Assembly (NCBI GenBank): GCA_910592205.1
Contig: CAJVPJ010000580.1
Span: forward strand, 1 to 21,541
Length of the DNA: 21,541 bases
Source: Paraglomus occultum
Taxonomy: Eukaryota > Glomeromycota > Glomeromycetes > Paraglomerales > Paraglomeraceae
Direction of reading: 5' to 3'
In this document: piece by piece, positions 20,131 through 21,541 of the stretch
Numbering within the stretch: position 1 is the stretch's first letter
Layout of the letters: every line of letters begins with the position of its first letter
The notes under the pieces: generated by a model
What the model was told of the DNA's origin: nothing
What the model saw: the letters and a program-made list of their open reading frames with translations, nothing else
Database searches by the model: none
Program-made: the position numbers and the translations under genes

Positions 20131-20866
20131 TTAGCCCCCTTCTCTCTTGATTTAAGGACTCGAAATGATTGGCTTAAGAGAAAATCTTCATTATAAACAG
20201 ATCTTCGTATAATTAGGTTTGACTGTATAATAGTTAGTTTGGCTATTCACGATGTCGACGAAAAGATACTTTTTGTTGAAAACGTCAATATGTGAATGAA
20301 CAGCTTTAGTTATTAAATATTTTCGTTAAATCTATTCATGTGCGCTATTAATAGTGTCTCTGGTCACAAATATTTTAGCCAGGCCATAATAATAACTTTG
20401 ATAAGCCGCATTATTTCAGATAATTAAATACTTGTTTAAAGCCAAATTAAAATAACTAGACCAATTTTATTTAAAAATTTAATTAATAATAAGTGGAATT
20501 AAAATAAATTCATTTGCAAATGTTTCTTTCCTTGTTTTTATTTTAAATGTTTGGCGCGTTATATAACAATTAGCTTTAGTTTTATAACCAGGAAGAGTCT
20601 AAATATTATTTTATTGTAACGTTCATAATTATTTCGATAAAAGGCTGATTAAATTAAATTTTATATTTTTGTTCAAAGCTTGTTAGCAATGAATTGAGAA
20701 AAAATCCGAAGTCTTCCGCAAAACCATATCAAGTTCTTGAAATCACATGTCTAAATTTTTGCGCTCGTTTTTAAGGATAACCTTCTCCGCTTCTTAATTA
20801 TTCGATTGCCTAGATCTTTAAAAAAAAAAGAGAGAGGGTGGGGGGGTCAGAACGAATTCCTAGCAA
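20131..20866. other. AT-rich region with no recognised gene
   Basis: 736 bp beyond the transposase relic. About 20380-20680 is especially rich in AATTAAAATAA-like sequence, and the stretch ends in a poly-A/GA/poly-G tract at 20820-20846. It may include the remaining end of the decayed element, but no terminal repeat could be identified. Confidence 0.4.
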
Positions 20867-21156
20867 GGGCGTGAGTGAACGAATCATGTTTGAAGAGCAT
20901 CGAGGCTACCCAAAGAGCTATACTTAATAAATACACCACACAACGCCCAACCGGAACATGCCAAACTATCCATAAAAACGAGAGGGAGTTTGTACGATGT
21001 CAAAGGGATTTATAACCCAAAGAAACATGCCAAACGTCTTTTAATGGGAGTGAGTTTAGCGAATCTGGTTTAACGGGCATGCGTGGCAATCCAAAAACTA
21101 TGTTTCAATTGAATAAACACCCCGGCCCCACTCAAACGAAACATGTCAAACCATCC
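20867..21156. repeat. Degenerate tandem repeat, about 105-111 bp unit
   Basis: Two clearly related copies in direct orientation, 20867-20971 and 21046-21156. Both run from GNGNGAGTG..A.CGAATC through TTTGAAGAGCATCGAGGC / TTTAACGGGCATGCGTGGC, TAATAAATACACC / GAATAAACACCCC and end in GAAACATG(C/T)CAAAC(T/C)ATCC (first copy GGAACATGCC). A shorter piece between them (about 20983-21039) shares GGGAGTTTG and AGAAACATGCCAAAC. The copies are diverged with several indels, so this is an old repeat; its class is unknown. Confidence 0.7.
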
Positions 21157-21518
21157 ACATGCCTTGTTTTCTTCGTAATGCGGTTATTACGGTCCGGCGT
21201 ATACGGGAGGTGTGGAAGAGAGGTTGTCGGACGGCGATAACGTACAACGGTTCGAGTTCCAAATGAGTTGAAATCTTCATCAACGATGGGTCGATAAACC
21301 GTGTTGTCATTGTTGTGTGTTAAGAGTTCGTTGTTCCGAGAACTTGTTCGTGCCGTATGTGCGTATATAGGGTGTGCCGATGGATAAGTGTTGTTGTATA
21401 TTATTAAACTTTGTGTTTGCGCTTTGATGGGGGAGAAGGGGAGAGAGAGGGGGGGTATATATACGTTAACAGACGCGTGTTTGCGCGTTTGCGCGTTTGA
21501 TAACAAATGATGACTCAT
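21132..21518 (-). CDS. Orphan hypothetical protein
   Basis: An uninterrupted frame of 128 codons on the minus strand, ATG at 21516-21518 and stop at 21132-21134. I do not recognise it. The product is basic and rich in Thr, Asn, Pro and Arg, without a membrane segment; the distal half (NTVYRPIVDEDFNSFGTRTV) looks more protein-like than the proximal half, which crosses a poly-pyrimidine tract. The last eight codons lie inside the degenerate repeat. The true start may be different, or this may be the last exon of a gene extending beyond the window. A chance ORF is quite possible. Confidence 0.35.
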   Translation of the reverse strand: MSHHLLSNAQTRKHASVNVYIPPLSLPFSPIKAQTQSLIIYNNTYPSAHPIYAHTARTSSRNNELLTHNNDNTVYRPIVDEDFNSFGTRTVVRYRRPTTSLPHLPYTPDRNNRITKKTRHVDGLTCFV

Positions 21519-21541
21519 ATCATCAATTGCGTCATATCTAC

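Noticed and set aside
20820-20846. A-run, GA-run and G-run resembling a retroposon tail
   Set aside because: No open reading frame, no flanking target-site duplication recognisable; simple sequence is common in this AT-rich region.
1-21541. Search for a novel multi-gene defence, CRISPR or biosynthetic system
   Set aside because: The genes are conserved eukaryotic housekeeping families with unrelated roles; no arrayed repeats with spacers and no clustered pathway enzymes were seen.

Overview
The window is eukaryotic nuclear DNA, almost certainly fungal. It is AT-rich and its protein-coding genes are cut by many short introns (mostly 45-180 bp) with GT-AG ends, often GTAWGT or GTGAGT donors and CTAAC/CTAAT-like branch sequences. 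A BTB-BACK-TLDc protein of the type greatly expanded in arbuscular mycorrhizal fungi makes Glomeromycotina my best guess. That assignment is an inference. All gene models below were built by hand by joining exons so that frame and family motifs are kept across each junction.

Layout. 1-1460 (+): 3' part of cytoplasmic tyrosyl-tRNA synthetase with a C-terminal EMAPII-like tRNA-binding domain; the first 34 bp are a copy of a stretch at 8428-8461 and probably do not belong to this gene. 1930-4045 (-): seipin, nine exons. 4606-5828 (+): UBAC2/Dsc2-type rhomboid pseudoprotease with a UBA domain. 6430-6895 (-): small p97/VCP-interacting protein (SVIP-like) with a myristoylation site and a perfect VIM motif. 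7009-7125 (+): doubtful small ORF. 7893-8479 (-): mitochondrial ribosomal protein of the mL61/MRP49 family. 9184-11848 (+): a homologue of Integrator subunit 8, twelve exons. 12019-13021 (-): METTL21/EFM-type lysine methyltransferase. 13154-14956 (+): BTB-BACK-TLDc protein. 15066-16940 (+): class I cyclic-nucleotide phosphodiesterase, thirteen exons, with Asn in place of the invariant Gln. 17760-18955 (+): holocytochrome c synthase. 19362-20130 (-): decayed hAT-like transposase. 20867-21156: degenerate tandem repeat. 21132-21518 (-): orphan ORF.

Most genes are conserved housekeeping functions: translation, lipid droplet biogenesis, ER quality control, mitochondrial translation, cytochrome c maturation, RNA polymerase II control and cAMP signalling. 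They are arranged as divergent or convergent pairs and do not form an operon-like pathway. The one functional pairing worth noting is the UBAC2/Dsc2 gene facing the SVIP gene, since both families act with p97 in membrane-protein degradation. The right-hand 2.6 kb is accessory in character (transposon relic, repeats, orphan ORF). I did not find a convincing new multi-gene system. The most notable points are the Integrator subunit in a fungus, the animal-like TyrRS architecture, the Q-to-N change in the phosphodiesterase and the duplicated 34-mer at the window edge.
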